NCBI RefSeq assembly: GCF_017833525.1 | Contig: NZ_JAFICD010000005.1 | Coordinates: forward strand, 248,001 to 312,000 | Length of the DNA: 64,000 bases | Direction: 5' to 3' | Source of the DNA: Duganella sp. 1411 | GTDB lineage: Bacteria; Pseudomonadota; Gammaproteobacteria; Burkholderiales; Burkholderiaceae_D | In this document: in pieces, positions 16,117-25,293 of the stretch | Position numbering within the stretch: the first letter of the stretch is position 1 | Layout of the letters: the number at the start of each line of letters is the position of its first letter | The notes under the pieces: generated by a model | Told to the model about the DNA's origin: nothing | The model's database searches: none | The model's input: the letters and a program-made list of their open reading frames with translations, nothing else | Made by a program: the position numbers and the translations under genes

Positions 16117-16779
16117 TCACGCCTTGCGCTGGTGCTGGCCGGCTTCCTCGGCGATCTTGATGTCCAGCATAGAGATGACGAGGTCGTCCTCGGTCAGCAG
16201 TTCTTTCAGCGGAAAGCCGTCCTCCATGGCGATCACGGCGCCGGCCGTGACCTTTTCCACCACGTCGGCGCCGGGCGGCGTGTGCGGCATGAAGGCAAAT
16301 TGCGGGAAGCGGGTTTTGCCGTGCTCGGCGAGCTCGCTGAGCGTGCGCGGCGCCGCGCGCAGCAGGCCGTTGCGCACGTGGTGTTGGCGCGCTTCGTCGC
16401 GTTGCTTGAGCAGCGCGGTCAGCCGCACGATTTCCTCTGTCAAGCGATCCGACTCCGCCTGCTGATTGCTCAGTTCGTCGTCGCTGAGCGCCTCCTCCCA
16501 CTGCGTCAATTTCAGCAGCCCGCGCTTGTGCAGCGTCTGCCGTTGCAGGTCGATCTCGATGGCGGCGGCGCGGCTCTGGTGCGAGTCGAGGTCCTGCGCG
16601 ATGCTGGCGTCGCCGTTGGCGCGGTGCCATTTGTCGCCGAAGTTGAACACCAGGCCGTCAAAGTAAAAATACATCGGCAAGCCGTTCGCCGGCGCGTAGG
16701 CCAGCACTTGCTTGGTCGTCATATTCCAGCGGGCAGCCAGTTCCGCCAAGGTCAGTGTCAGGGGTTCGATCGTGGGCAT
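16117..16779 (-). CDS. Hypothetical protein with HTH-like N-terminus and coiled coil
   Basis: A 220-residue soluble protein. Residues 8-30 (LTLAELAARWNMTTKQVLAYA) look like a helix-turn-helix of the kind found in excisionase or MerR-like domains. Residues about 85-140 are rich in heptad Leu/Glu/Arg (SNQQAESDRLTEEIVRLTALLKQRDEARQHH) and should form a coiled coil. The C-terminal 70 residues have no recognisable motif. It may be a DNA-binding regulator, but no target is evident. The promoter region is shared with the divergent halogenase gene. Confidence 0.7.
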   Translation of the reverse strand: MPTIEPLTLTLAELAARWNMTTKQVLAYAPANGLPMYFYFDGLVFNFGDKWHRANGDASIAQDLDSHQSRAAAIEIDLQRQTLHKRGLLKLTQWEEALSDDELSNQQAESDRLTEEIVRLTALLKQRDEARQHHVRNGLLRAAPRTLSELAEHGKTRFPQFAFMPHTPPGADVVEKVTAGAVIAMEDGFPLKELLTEDDLVISMLDIKIAEEAGQHQRKA

Positions 16780-16910
16780 GATGGGCGGTCAAATCGTCAA
16801 ATATTGGGCGTCATTTTCTCACAGTCGCTTGCATCCCGCGTCCATTTGTTGTGCCGGCGATTACGTTTTTGACGTTTTGACCTGCTGTTTTTTCCCAGCA
16901 AGGCTATTGT

Positions 16911-16931
16911 TGGCAAAGTCGTTGCTATACT
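16911..16931 (+). promoter_or_regulatory. Halogenase promoter: sigma-54-like and extended -10 signals overlap
   Basis: TGGCAA-AGTCG-TTGCT matches the RpoN consensus with one mismatch (A for C at the sixth base). The overlapping TTGC-TATACT also reads as an extended -10 for sigma-70. Either would start transcription near 16937, 38 bases before the ATG. Sequence alone does not decide between them. Confidence 0.45.
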
Positions 16932-16974
16932 TTCCTGCGAGACAGCGCTCGACTGTCCATAGCGAGGAGACGAA

Positions 16975-18462
16975 ATGACGGACCGCAGGTTAAGGAAGAT
17001 AGTGATCGTGGGCGGCGGCACCGCCGGATGGATGACGGCCGCGCCCCTGGTTCAACGGCTGGGCAAGGGCTGCGAGATCGTGCTGATCGAGTCGCCCGAC
17101 ATCGCCACCGTCGGCGTCGGCGAGGCGACCTTGCCGACCATTCGCTATTACAACGCGGCGCTCGGGCTGGACCACGCCGACTTCCTCAGGAAAACGCAGG
17201 CCTCGTTCAAGCTGGGGATCGAATTCAAGGATTGGGGCTACCTCGGCAACCGTTTCTTTCACGGCTTCGGCGACTTCGGGCCGAAGATCGAGGGTCGCTC
17301 GCCGCACATGCACTGGCTGCATCTGGCGCGCGTCGACAAAAACATTCCGTCCTACGAAAACTGGTCGATGTCGACCTTGATGGCGCGCAATCACCGCTTC
17401 GCGCCGGCCACCCCCGACGACCCGTATTCCTACGGCTTCCATTTCGACGCCAGCCTGTATGCGATCTACCTGCGCGACTACGCGGTGCAGCGCGGCGTGA
17501 CGCGGATCGAGGCGACCATCAACGATGTCGAGTTGCGCCCGGAGGATGGTTTTATCGCGGCCGTGAAGCTCAAGGACGGCCGCCGCATCGACGGCGATCT
17601 GTTCATCGATTGCTCGGGCTTCCGCGGCTTGCTGATCGAGGGCGCGCTCAAGGCCGGCTATGACGACTGGAGCGACAAGCTGCCGTGCAACAGCGCGCTG
17701 GCCATGCTGTGCGCCAAGGCCGAGAAGCTGGAGCCGTTCACCACCGCCACCGCCAAGGGCGCCGGCTGGCAGTGGCGCATTCCGTTGCAGCACCGCACCG
17801 GCAACGGCCATGTCTACAGCAACGCCTTCACCACCGACGACGAGGCCGCGCGCGTGCTGATCGAGGGCCTGGACGGCGCGCCGCTCGACGAACCCCGGCA
17901 GCTGCGCTTTGTCACCGGACGCCGCCGCAAGTCGTGGCTGAAGAACTGCGTGGCGATCGGACTGGCCGCCGGTTTTATCGAGCCGCTGGAATCGACCAGC
18001 ATCAACTTGATCGAGAACGCCGTGGGCAAGTTGATCGAGCTGTTCCCGGATCGCGATTTCGCTCCCGAATCGACTTTCGAGTTCAACCGCTACATGGCGT
18101 ATCGCTACGAGTCGGTGCGCGACTTCATCATCATGCATTACAAGCTGACCACGCGCACCGACACCGAGTTCTGGCGCTACTGCGCCAATTTGCCGATTCC
18201 GGACAGCCTGAACCACCAGATCGAGTTGTTCCGCGAAACCGGCAGGGTGGTCATCTACGATCAGGAAGGCTTCGGCGACCCGTCGTTCATCTCGATGTTG
18301 CTGGGGTTGGGCGTGGTGCCCAAGGCCGACGATCCCTTTGTTGCCGCCTTGGATCGCGATGCCTTGCAAGCCCACATGGCGAGCGTGCGGGCGGGCATCA
18401 TTCAAAAGGTGGCCGGCATGCCGTACGTCGCCGACTACCTGGCGCGCGCCGTCGCCCAGTGA
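16975..18462 (+). CDS. Flavin-dependent (tryptophan-type) halogenase
   Basis: A 495-residue FADH2-dependent halogenase homologue. It has the FAD-binding GGGTAGWM motif (13-20), the VGVGEAT loop (46-52), the catalytic lysine at position 79 (QASFKLGIEF), the WxWxIP signature W265-Q-W267-R-I-P and the PLESTS glutamate E339. These correspond to K79 and E346 of PrnA/RebH, so halogenating activity is plausible. A free flavin reductase would have to supply FADH2; none is visible nearby. There is no biosynthetic cluster, so the substrate may be a tailored protein, a sugar or a free aromatic compound. AGGAG precedes the ATG. Confidence 0.9.
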   Translation: MTDRRLRKIVIVGGGTAGWMTAAPLVQRLGKGCEIVLIESPDIATVGVGEATLPTIRYYNAALGLDHADFLRKTQASFKLGIEFKDWGYLGNRFFHGFGDFGPKIEGRSPHMHWLHLARVDKNIPSYENWSMSTLMARNHRFAPATPDDPYSYGFHFDASLYAIYLRDYAVQRGVTRIEATINDVELRPEDGFIAAVKLKDGRRIDGDLFIDCSGFRGLLIEGALKAGYDDWSDKLPCNSALAMLCAKAEKLEPFTTATAKGAGWQWRIPLQHRTGNGHVYSNAFTTDDEAARVLIEGLDGAPLDEPRQLRFVTGRRRKSWLKNCVAIGLAAGFIEPLESTSINLIENAVGKLIELFPDRDFAPESTFEFNRYMAYRYESVRDFIIMHYKLTTRTDTEFWRYCANLPIPDSLNHQIELFRETGRVVIYDQEGFGDPSFISMLLGLGVVPKADDPFVAALDRDALQAHMASVRAGIIQKVAGMPYVADYLARAVAQ

Positions 18463-18480
18463 GCCGGCGCGGGCGGCCGT

Positions 18481-19368
18481 TCAAGCCAGCCGCTTGCGCA
18501 TGAAGATGGTGGCCTGCGGATTGTCGTTGTAGCGTTCGCAGCGTTCGTAACCGAGGTTGTCGTACAGCCGGATGGCCGCGCGCAGGTCGTCCTTGGTGTC
18601 GAGATACACGGCGCTGTGGCCGGCCTCGGCCGCGTGGTCCTCCAGCGCCCGCATCAGCGCCTGCGACAGGCCGCGCCCGCGGTGGCGCTCGGCCACGTAA
18701 AGGCGCTTGCATTCGACCGCGCCGGCGATGCCGGGCAGCGGACGCATCGCCACGCAGGCGGCCGGCGCGCCATCCACATACGCGATCCACATGGCCGAGT
18801 TGGTATCGTCAAGGAAGGCGCGGATGGCGTCGTCGTCGTCGCGCAGCACCACGCCGATGACGTCGAAATATTCGTACAGCAAATGCCGCGCGTCGTTCAA
18901 CTGCGCGGTCGTGGCGCGCATGATCCGCGTCGACGGCTGCGACAGGATCTCCCGCACCTTGCTCATCGCCTCCAGCAACTGCGCGCGCTGCGCCTCGCCC
19001 AGCTGGTCGAGCATGCGCAGCGTTTCCGCCGAGGCGCGGTGGTTGATGTCGGCGATCACGCCATGGCCGGTCGCCGTCAGACTCAGCAGGGTGGCGCGCT
19101 TGTCCTGCTCGGAGCGCACGCCCTCGATCAGTCCGCGTTCGGTCAGCGAGCGCACCATGCGGCTCATGTAGCCGGCGTCCAGCCCGAGCGTGGTGCGCAG
19201 ATGGTTGGCGGTGCAGCCGGGATGTTGCGACAGTTCGTACATCATCCGGCCTTCGCTGAGCGAATAGTCGGTGTCGAGGTAGCGGCCGCGCAGCAAGCCC
19301 AAATGTACGGTGTAAAAACGATTGAATTGCCGTACCACCTCGGCCTGTTCGTGCATCTGCTGATCCAT
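18481..19368 (-). CDS. MarR-GNAT fusion (transcription regulator/acetyltransferase)
   Basis: A 295-residue protein with a MarR-type winged helix (about 5-145: LSEGRMMYELSQHPGCTANHLRTTLGLDAGYMSRMVRSLTERGLIE) fused to a GNAT domain (about 155-295). The acetyl-CoA motif is RLYVAERHRGRGLSQALM. This is a known two-domain architecture; the acetylated substrate is unknown. The frame is open 31 codons further upstream, but AGGGG before the ATG at 19368 and the MDQQMHEQAEVVRQFNRFY opening fit the family. It converges with the halogenase gene, with an 18-base gap. Confidence 0.88.
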   Translation of the reverse strand: MDQQMHEQAEVVRQFNRFYTVHLGLLRGRYLDTDYSLSEGRMMYELSQHPGCTANHLRTTLGLDAGYMSRMVRSLTERGLIEGVRSEQDKRATLLSLTATGHGVIADINHRASAETLRMLDQLGEAQRAQLLEAMSKVREILSQPSTRIMRATTAQLNDARHLLYEYFDVIGVVLRDDDDAIRAFLDDTNSAMWIAYVDGAPAACVAMRPLPGIAGAVECKRLYVAERHRGRGLSQALMRALEDHAAEAGHSAVYLDTKDDLRAAIRLYDNLGYERCERYNDNPQATIFMRKRLA

Positions 19369-19505
19369 CCGGCGCCCCTTCATTGTCGCAATTGGTTGCT
19401 TTTGGCAAGTAATTTTGCCGACTATAGCGCCATTGCGCCGCGCGGTCAACATGGCGCCCATGGCAGGCGGTAAAATGGCGGCTTCCCCATAGCGGAGTAT
19501 CGACG

Positions 19506-19868
19506 ATGATGTTTCTTAAAGTTCCGTTTGCGGAAAAAGACGAGGCCAAGGCGCTGGGCGCCCGCTGGAACGGCGAACGCAAATCGTGGTACGTGCCCGA
19601 CGGTAAGCCGACCGAGGCGTTCGAACGCTGGCTGCCGCCCGGCGGCACCGATTTCGTTCCGGCCAAGGCCGCCGCCGCGCCCAAGGCCAAGCCGGCCTCG
19701 GTGGATTCGTATGTCGGCAAATCGGTGATCGGCAAGCTGTATCAGGAATTGCCGCACGACTGCAATCCCTTCGAGGCGTGCCCGGTGTGCGCGCCGGCGC
19801 TGGTCACGTCCGGCTGGCAGGCCGCGCACGAGGACGTGGCGAAGTTGCTGGTCGCGCTGCGGGGCTGA
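19506..19868 (+). CDS. DUF5710 domain-containing protein
   Basis: A 120-residue protein whose first 45 residues (FLKVPFAEKDEAKALGARWNGERKSWYVPDG) are a DUF5710 motif, a small domain also found in large plasmid and phage DNA-processing proteins. The rest is an Ala/Pro-rich linker and a tail with CNPFEACPVC, a possible metal-binding Cys cluster (two C-x(n)-C pairs). GGAG precedes the ATG. The function is not known; it stands alone. Confidence 0.75.
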   Translation: MMFLKVPFAEKDEAKALGARWNGERKSWYVPDGKPTEAFERWLPPGGTDFVPAKAAAAPKAKPASVDSYVGKSVIGKLYQELPHDCNPFEACPVCAPALVTSGWQAAHEDVAKLLVALRG

Positions 19869-19946
19869 TGCCGCTCCCATGCGGAGGCACCCCGAAGACA
19901 GTTGAGTTATCGGCCACACATCGCATCGATCTGATCTAGAATACGG

Positions 19947-21071
19947 ATGAGATACCCCACGAGAAGCCTGCCGATGAACAGTCACACGATGCCGCCAGTT
20001 TTTCGCACTGAAGACGGGCCGGTCACACCGGTCGCCAGCTTCAACCAACCCGCCGATGTCTTTGAAGCGCTGTTTCAAAGCATACAGGGCGGCGAAAAGC
20101 ATGTGCGGCCGTTGCTGGACCTGGTCCCCGATTCCCACTTTCTTGGATTTATAGAAGTCGGCTACGCGCTGCGCGCCTGCCTCGAGGACAAGTCACGCCG
20201 CGACTATCTGCTGCGGCGGCTGCGTCCGCATCTGGACGTGATCATCGGCACTTTGCCGGCGAGCATACAGCCGCACGGCATGCTGCCCAAGCAAGCGGCG
20301 CCGTCCGGCTTTCGCGACCTGGAACAGATCACCGACGCCGAAGTGCGCGCCTGGCTGGTCGAGGACGGCGGCCTGATCTACGGCGAATTCGCGCGGTATG
20401 AGCTCGACAATCTGTTCGACGCCATCGCCCCGTCCATCCGTCCCGGCGGCGTCATGGTCGATCTTGGCAGCGGGCTGGGCAAGGTAGTGATGTCGGCCGC
20501 GCTGGCGTTTCCGTTCCAGCGCTGCATCGGTGTCGAATGCATGGGCTACCGCCACCGCATGGCCTTGCAGCGCCTGCACAATCTGCTGGTGCTGGCCGAG
20601 CGCGGCGTGGCGCATCTGCCGGCGCCGCTCAGGCCCGACTCTCCGCTGACCTTGCCTTTCGGCGAGGCGACCACCGGCCGTCACCTGCTCGATCTGGGTT
20701 CGCGGGTGACCTTCATCGAAAGCGACATGTTCAAGGTGGACGTGCGCGGGGCCAGCCTGGTGTTCTTGTACAGCACCTGTTTCGGCCCGCAGATGGACGC
20801 GCTGGCCGACAAGCTGGCCCGCGAGCTGCAGGAGGGCGCGCTGGTGATCACCACCACCTATGCGCTCAAGCATCCCGCGTTCACCTTGCTGCATTACTAC
20901 CCGGCGGGCACGGTCGCCTGGACCAATGTGATGCTGTACAAACGCACCGGCGCGCTGGAGTCGCTGCCGCCGGCGGACATCACCCGTCCGCACCAGCCGG
21001 ATCCGGCGGAGTGGGAGGCGCGCGCGCGCCAGGAATTCGACGCCATCGATGCGCGGGCCGGCGCGGCCTAG
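19947..21071 (+). CDS. DOT1-like SAM-dependent methyltransferase
   Basis: A 374-residue protein. The C-terminal half is a class I methyltransferase whose motifs, YGEFARYELDNLFDAIAP and VMVDLGSGLGKVVM (motif I at 172-179), then IGVE and ESDMF, follow the DOT1 pattern known from eukaryotic H3K79 methyltransferases and scattered bacterial relatives. The N-terminal 120 residues are helical with no family I know. Translation starts at 19947 or at ATG 19974. Bacterial DOT1 homologues act on proteins in the few cases studied; the target here is open. Confidence 0.72.
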   Translation: MRYPTRSLPMNSHTMPPVFRTEDGPVTPVASFNQPADVFEALFQSIQGGEKHVRPLLDLVPDSHFLGFIEVGYALRACLEDKSRRDYLLRRLRPHLDVIIGTLPASIQPHGMLPKQAAPSGFRDLEQITDAEVRAWLVEDGGLIYGEFARYELDNLFDAIAPSIRPGGVMVDLGSGLGKVVMSAALAFPFQRCIGVECMGYRHRMALQRLHNLLVLAERGVAHLPAPLRPDSPLTLPFGEATTGRHLLDLGSRVTFIESDMFKVDVRGASLVFLYSTCFGPQMDALADKLARELQEGALVITTTYALKHPAFTLLHYYPAGTVAWTNVMLYKRTGALESLPPADITRPHQPDPAEWEARARQEFDAIDARAGAA

Positions 21072-21088
21072 ACCTGCAGCGGGACCCG

Positions 21089-21985
21089 CTATTGCAGCAG
21101 CCACTTGCGCGCCGTCGTGATGATGCCGTTCGACAGCGTACGGGTGAACGGGGTCTGGATATCCCACATATGCCACGTCAACGGCACGTCCAGCACGTGG
21201 CCCGGCGCCAGATCGACCAATTTCCCCGCCTCCAACAGCGCCGCGCATTGCAGCAGCGGCAGCATGCCGTACGCGTATCCCGCCTCCAGAAAACGCACAT
21301 AGCCCTCCGAGCTCGACAATGAATGATGGGGAACCCGGCCCGTATGGCCGGTGCGCTGCGCGATAAAGCGCGTTTGCAGCGCGTCCTTGCGGTCGAAATT
21401 GAGCGTGGGAGCGTGCTGGACGGCCGCCGCCGTGAAACCGTCGGGGAAGTGGCGCGCCGCGAAAGCCGGACTGGCGACGCACGCGTACCGCATCGCCCCC
21501 AGCGGCGTGGCCGAAGTTCCCGCTACTTGCGCCGTTTCGCTGGTAACGCAGCCGAACACGCGGCCTTCACGCAGCATCGTCATTGTGTGGTCCTGGTCGT
21601 CGAGGCGGATATGCAGCATGCAGTCGCCGCTGGCCAACAGGGGCGCGACGGCCTCCTGCAGCCAGGTGGCGGCGCTGTCGGCGTTGATGGCGATGGCGAT
21701 TTCCGGTCGCGCCGGCGCGCCCGGCCCGGCATGGGGAAACGCCGTCAGCGCAGCCTCCAGCAGTTGAACCTGGCGATAATGGGCGATCAGCCGCTGGCCG
21801 GCCTCGGTCGCCGCCGGCGGCTGGCTGCGTACGATGAGCAGTTCGCCGGCGCTGTTTTCCAGCATGCGGATGCGCTGGGACACGGCCGACTGGGTGATCG
21901 CCAGCGCGGCGGCGGCCTTGTCAAAGCTGCCATATTCGATCACGGCGTCCAGCGCCGCCAGTCCCCGGTAGTCGACTCGGCTCAT
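21089..21985 (-). CDS. argP: LysR-type regulator of the ArgP/LysG group
   Basis: A 298-residue LysR regulator, with HTH at residues 4-60 (YRGLAALDAVIEYGSFDKAAAALAITQSAVSQRI) and an effector domain to the end. It diverges from a LysE/ArgO exporter with an 88-base gap, the arrangement of lysG-lysE and argP-argO, in which Lys/Arg binding induces export. The frame extends upstream, but the ATG at 21985 gives the standard N-terminus. The effector should be a basic amino acid; this is inferred from context. Confidence 0.9.
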   Translation of the reverse strand: MSRVDYRGLAALDAVIEYGSFDKAAAALAITQSAVSQRIRMLENSAGELLIVRSQPPAATEAGQRLIAHYRQVQLLEAALTAFPHAGPGAPARPEIAIAINADSAATWLQEAVAPLLASGDCMLHIRLDDQDHTMTMLREGRVFGCVTSETAQVAGTSATPLGAMRYACVASPAFAARHFPDGFTAAAVQHAPTLNFDRKDALQTRFIAQRTGHTGRVPHHSLSSSEGYVRFLEAGYAYGMLPLLQCAALLEAGKLVDLAPGHVLDVPLTWHMWDIQTPFTRTLSNGIITTARKWLLQ

Positions 21986-22073
21986 TAGCTTTCCTAATAT
22001 TTGGTCAGTAATATTAATTATACTTATCTTTCGGCCTGCCCTAAGCTGGCGTCTTTTGCACACGGGAGGACGC
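21986..22073. promoter_or_regulatory. argP-lysE divergent control region
   Basis: TAATATT occurs at 21995-22001 and 22009-22015, a 14-base period in an AT-rich block between the divergent genes. The second copy is part of the palindrome TAATATTA. This is the likely ArgP operator. GGGAGGA (22064-22070) is the lysE ribosome site. Confidence 0.5.
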
Positions 22074-22679
22074 ATGGAAGCGACCGCATTTTTGAAGGGC
22101 ATGGGCTTGGGCGGAGGATTGATCGTCGCCATCGGATCGCAGAACGCTTATTTATTGCGGCAGGCGTTAAAGCGCGAATATGTGCTCACTTGTATCGCCA
22201 TTTGCATCGTCTGCGATATCGCGCTGATCGGCGCGGGCGTCGCCGGAATGGGCGGATTAATCAGCGGAGCGCCGGCGCTACTGTTTTGGATAAAACTCGC
22301 GGGAGCCGGTTTTTTATTCTGGTACGGTTTGCGGGCGGCGCGTTCCGCTTTGAATCCCGGCGTGATGGCGACCGGTGGCGATAAACCGGCCGCGAGCCGT
22401 TATGCGGTGGTCGCGGCGATGCTGGCTTTCAGTTTGTTGAATCCGCATGTTTATCTCGATACCGTGGTTTTATTGGGTTCGATAGGCGGACAGCAAATTG
22501 GCGACGGACGGATTTATTTCGCGCTGGGTGCGATGGCGGCGTCGATCATCTGGTTTTCCAGCCTGGGGTTAGGCGCGCGGTTTCTGATACCGATATTCGC
22601 CAACCCGCGCGCCTGGCAAATATTGGATGGGGTGATCGCGGTGGTGATGTGGGCGTTGGCGGTGACCTTGTTTCTTTAA
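22074..22679 (+). CDS. LysE/ArgO-type basic amino acid exporter
   Basis: A 201-residue inner-membrane protein with about six spans and the family opening FLKGMGLGGGLIVAIGSQNAYLLRQALKR, plus SLLNPHVYLDTVVLLGS. This SQN-A-Y and NPH-x-YLDT set marks the LysE/ArgO branch (Lys/Arg export) rather than RhtB. Regulation by the divergent ArgP-type protein is expected. GC content falls in the middle of the gene (many TTT and TTA codons), unlike most neighbours. Confidence 0.92.
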   Translation: MEATAFLKGMGLGGGLIVAIGSQNAYLLRQALKREYVLTCIAICIVCDIALIGAGVAGMGGLISGAPALLFWIKLAGAGFLFWYGLRAARSALNPGVMATGGDKPAASRYAVVAAMLAFSLLNPHVYLDTVVLLGSIGGQQIGDGRIYFALGAMAASIIWFSSLGLGARFLIPIFANPRAWQILDGVIAVVMWALAVTLFL

Positions 22680-22942
22680 ACAGGCGTCCATGCCGCTATC
22701 GCCGTGTCGCGTTCCCGCCACGGCCAAACAGGCGGGCGTCCCCGGCGGGCCAAGCTGAAAAATGGCGGGTATATGCCAATTCCTGGCATGAAAGTGGCGT
22801 AAAAACGCCAAAAAAGATTGCCGTTTGCCCCTTCAGCTAAATGTGGTTGAAAATATATTTCTTTTGAGAACTAATCTGGGACCCACTTGGCATACAATGC
22901 TGAAAGTAGCGTGGATATGGCGCGCCGTTTGAGTGGGCATAA

Positions 22943-25240
22943 ATGAGCATCGAACCCGGCAATTACGTGAGTTATTCGACCATGGCGGCGGCGTTCGCGT
23001 CGGATGCCATTCTGAGTACCTTGCTGATATTTCTGTGGCTGACGCAGCGTAAAGAGAAACACGCCTTGTTCTGGGGCGTGGGCCAATTGGCCGTCATGAC
23101 CGGCGTGATGGTCTGGTTTATCGGTGCTCAGGCTATACCGCTTCAGTTGCGGTTGTTTATATGCGCGTTGATGCTCACCGTTGGAATGATCGGTTATTGG
23201 GGCGGAACGCAATATTTTCTCGGAGATTTACGACGCCGCCAGACGCGTTCTATATTATTCGCGGCTGCCGGCTTAACCGCCTTATTTTATATCCTGTGGA
23301 ACGCCTATTATGATCTGGTGGCGCCCGGCAGCGCCGCCATACTCGGGCTGGTCATGCTATGGATGGGCGCGCGGCTGGTGCGCGCGCAAAAGCGCTATCG
23401 CTGGCTGGGATATACGCTGGTGGCGCGCGGCGCATTCAACGTCCTCAGTTCGCTGACCCTCGGACCGGAACTGTATCTGCTGTGGTTCGCCGGCACCTCG
23501 ATACTCAAAACGCTGTCGATGCTGGGACTGATTTATTCGGTGCAGGACGAGATCCAGCAACGCTACGTGCGCACCATCGACAGCCTCAGTCATGGCTTTT
23601 TGATACGGGACCGGCTCGGCTATGTCCACGTGGCCAACGAGCGCTGCGCCCGCCTGCTGGGCTTCGACAGCGCCGCCGACCTGGTCGGCAAGCACGTGTG
23701 CGAGCTGCTGCCCCACCTGACCCCGGCGATGGCCGACGAGTATTTCCGCCGCTTCGAGGCGCCGGGCGTCCACTACCCGATGACCGAAACGGCAATGTTT
23801 GCATTACACAATGGCACGCGGCTGCCGGTGGAGATGATGGGCTCGCCGTACATCGAGCGCGGACGCCTGTACTGCCTGGTCCAACTGCTCGACATCAGCG
23901 AGCGCAAGAAGAAGGACGACCTGTTGTACCAGGCCGCCCGCATCGACCCGGTGACCGGCTTTTTCAACCGCCACGCGCTGTCGGCCTTGCTGACCCAGGA
24001 AGTGGCGCGCGCGGCGGCGGTCGGCCGCGAATGCGCGGTGCTGTTCCTCGACCTGGACAAATTCAAGCGCATCAACGATTCGTTCGGGCACGCCATCGGC
24101 GACGAGTTGCTGCGCCAGACCGCGCGCCGCCTGCACGCCGTGCTGCGCCCGAACGACGCGCTGGCCCGTTTCGGCGGCGACGAGTTCATCATCGTCGTTG
24201 CCGACCTCGAGCCGGGCACGGCCGAGCGCATGGCGCGCCTTTGCGCCGAGCGCGTCATCGGCGCGATGGCCGGCCGCTTCGACCTGTCGCACCACGCGAT
24301 CGGCGTGTCCGCCAGCGTCGGCATGGCGTGCTATCCGCTGCACGGCAGCGATAGCGATATGCTGATACGCAACGCCGACATCGCCATGTACGAGGCCAAG
24401 AAGGCCGGACGGGGCGAACTGCGCTTTTTCAATGACGCCATGAACGCCGCCGCCAAGGACGCGCTGGTGATCGACACCGCCCTGCGCGGCGCCATCGAGG
24501 CCGGCGAGTTCAGCCTGCTGTACCAGGCCATCGTCGACGCCCGCGGCGGCAAGCTGGCCAAGGTGGAGGCGTTGCTGCGCTGGGACAGCCCCGGGCTGGG
24601 GCCGATGCGTCCGGACCGCTTCATCCCGGTCGCCGAGGACAGCGGCATGATCGTTCCCATCGGCACCTGGGTGCTGAACGAGGCCTGCCGCCAGATGGCG
24701 TCGTGGCGCCACGGGCCGCTCGACGGCCTGACGGTCAGCATCAACGTCTCGGCCTGGCAGTTGGCGGACCCGGCCTTTGTGGCGCTGGTCGAGCGGGCGC
24801 TCGCCGACAACGGCCTGGGCGGCCATCGGCTGGAGCTGGAATTGACCGAGCGGGTGCTGATCGACGACGGCGGCCACGTGCACGCGGTGCTGCAGCGCCT
24901 GCGCGCCTTGGGCGTGGGCCTGTCGCTCGACGACTTCGGCACCGGTTACTCCTCGCTCAGCTACCTGACCCGGTTCCAGTTGAACACGCTCAAGATCGAC
25001 CGCGCCTTCGTCATGGACATCGAGCACAGCGAGCGCAGCAACAGTCTGGTGAACGCCATCATCGCCATGGGACACAGCCTGGGGCTGCAACTGGTGGCCG
25101 AGGGCGTCGAGACGGCGGGCCAGGCGGCGATCCTGGAAAAGATGGGCTGCCATTATCTGCAGGGCTATTACTTCTCGCGGCCGATCGCGGCGGACGCGCT
25201 GTCACGTTTCGCCGGCGAAGGGCAACTGTCGGCGTCGTGA
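22943..25240 (+). CDS. Membrane PAS-GGDEF-EAL cyclic-di-GMP protein
   Basis: A 765-residue protein. Residues 1-190 hold about seven hydrophobic segments forming a sensor membrane domain. A PAS domain follows (about 210-325, SLSHGFLIRDRLGYVHVANERCARLLGF). The diguanylate cyclase domain has an intact FGGDEF (410-415) and the phosphodiesterase domain an intact EAL (542-544), with the DDFGTGYSSLSYL and EGVET motifs. Both catalytic sets look complete, so it may make or degrade c-di-GMP, or use one domain as a sensor. The signal is unknown. The Pho box of the next gene begins four bases after its stop. Confidence 0.93.
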   Translation: MSIEPGNYVSYSTMAAAFASDAILSTLLIFLWLTQRKEKHALFWGVGQLAVMTGVMVWFIGAQAIPLQLRLFICALMLTVGMIGYWGGTQYFLGDLRRRQTRSILFAAAGLTALFYILWNAYYDLVAPGSAAILGLVMLWMGARLVRAQKRYRWLGYTLVARGAFNVLSSLTLGPELYLLWFAGTSILKTLSMLGLIYSVQDEIQQRYVRTIDSLSHGFLIRDRLGYVHVANERCARLLGFDSAADLVGKHVCELLPHLTPAMADEYFRRFEAPGVHYPMTETAMFALHNGTRLPVEMMGSPYIERGRLYCLVQLLDISERKKKDDLLYQAARIDPVTGFFNRHALSALLTQEVARAAAVGRECAVLFLDLDKFKRINDSFGHAIGDELLRQTARRLHAVLRPNDALARFGGDEFIIVVADLEPGTAERMARLCAERVIGAMAGRFDLSHHAIGVSASVGMACYPLHGSDSDMLIRNADIAMYEAKKAGRGELRFFNDAMNAAAKDALVIDTALRGAIEAGEFSLLYQAIVDARGGKLAKVEALLRWDSPGLGPMRPDRFIPVAEDSGMIVPIGTWVLNEACRQMASWRHGPLDGLTVSINVSAWQLADPAFVALVERALADNGLGGHRLELELTERVLIDDGGHVHAVLQRLRALGVGLSLDDFGTGYSSLSYLTRFQLNTLKIDRAFVMDIEHSERSNSLVNAIIAMGHSLGLQLVAEGVETAGQAAILEKMGCHYLQGYYFSRPIAADALSRFAGEGQLSAS

Positions 25241-25243
25241 TAC

Positions 25244-25283
25244 ATGTCACCCAGATGTCATAACGTCGTCATCGCGATGTCAT
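25244..25283 (+). promoter_or_regulatory. Four-repeat Pho box (PhoB site)
   Basis: Heptamers ATGTCAC, ATGTCAT, TCGTCAT and ATGTCAT begin at 25244, 25255, 25266 and 25277, each separated by four bases, an exact 11-bp period. This matches the PhoB consensus CTGTCAT-N4-CTGTCAT. The last repeat ends 10 bases before the -10 hexamer TACAAT (25294-25299), as in PhoB-activated promoters where the box replaces the -35. Confidence 0.85.
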
Positions 25284-25293
25284 ATGCAGTTCC

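Noticed and set aside
19402-19418. TGGCAA...TTGCC, an RpoN-like motif before the DUF5710 gene
   Set aside because: The GG to GC spacing is one base too long for sigma-54. Similar near-misses before lysE (22047) and the MCP gene were dropped for the same reason.
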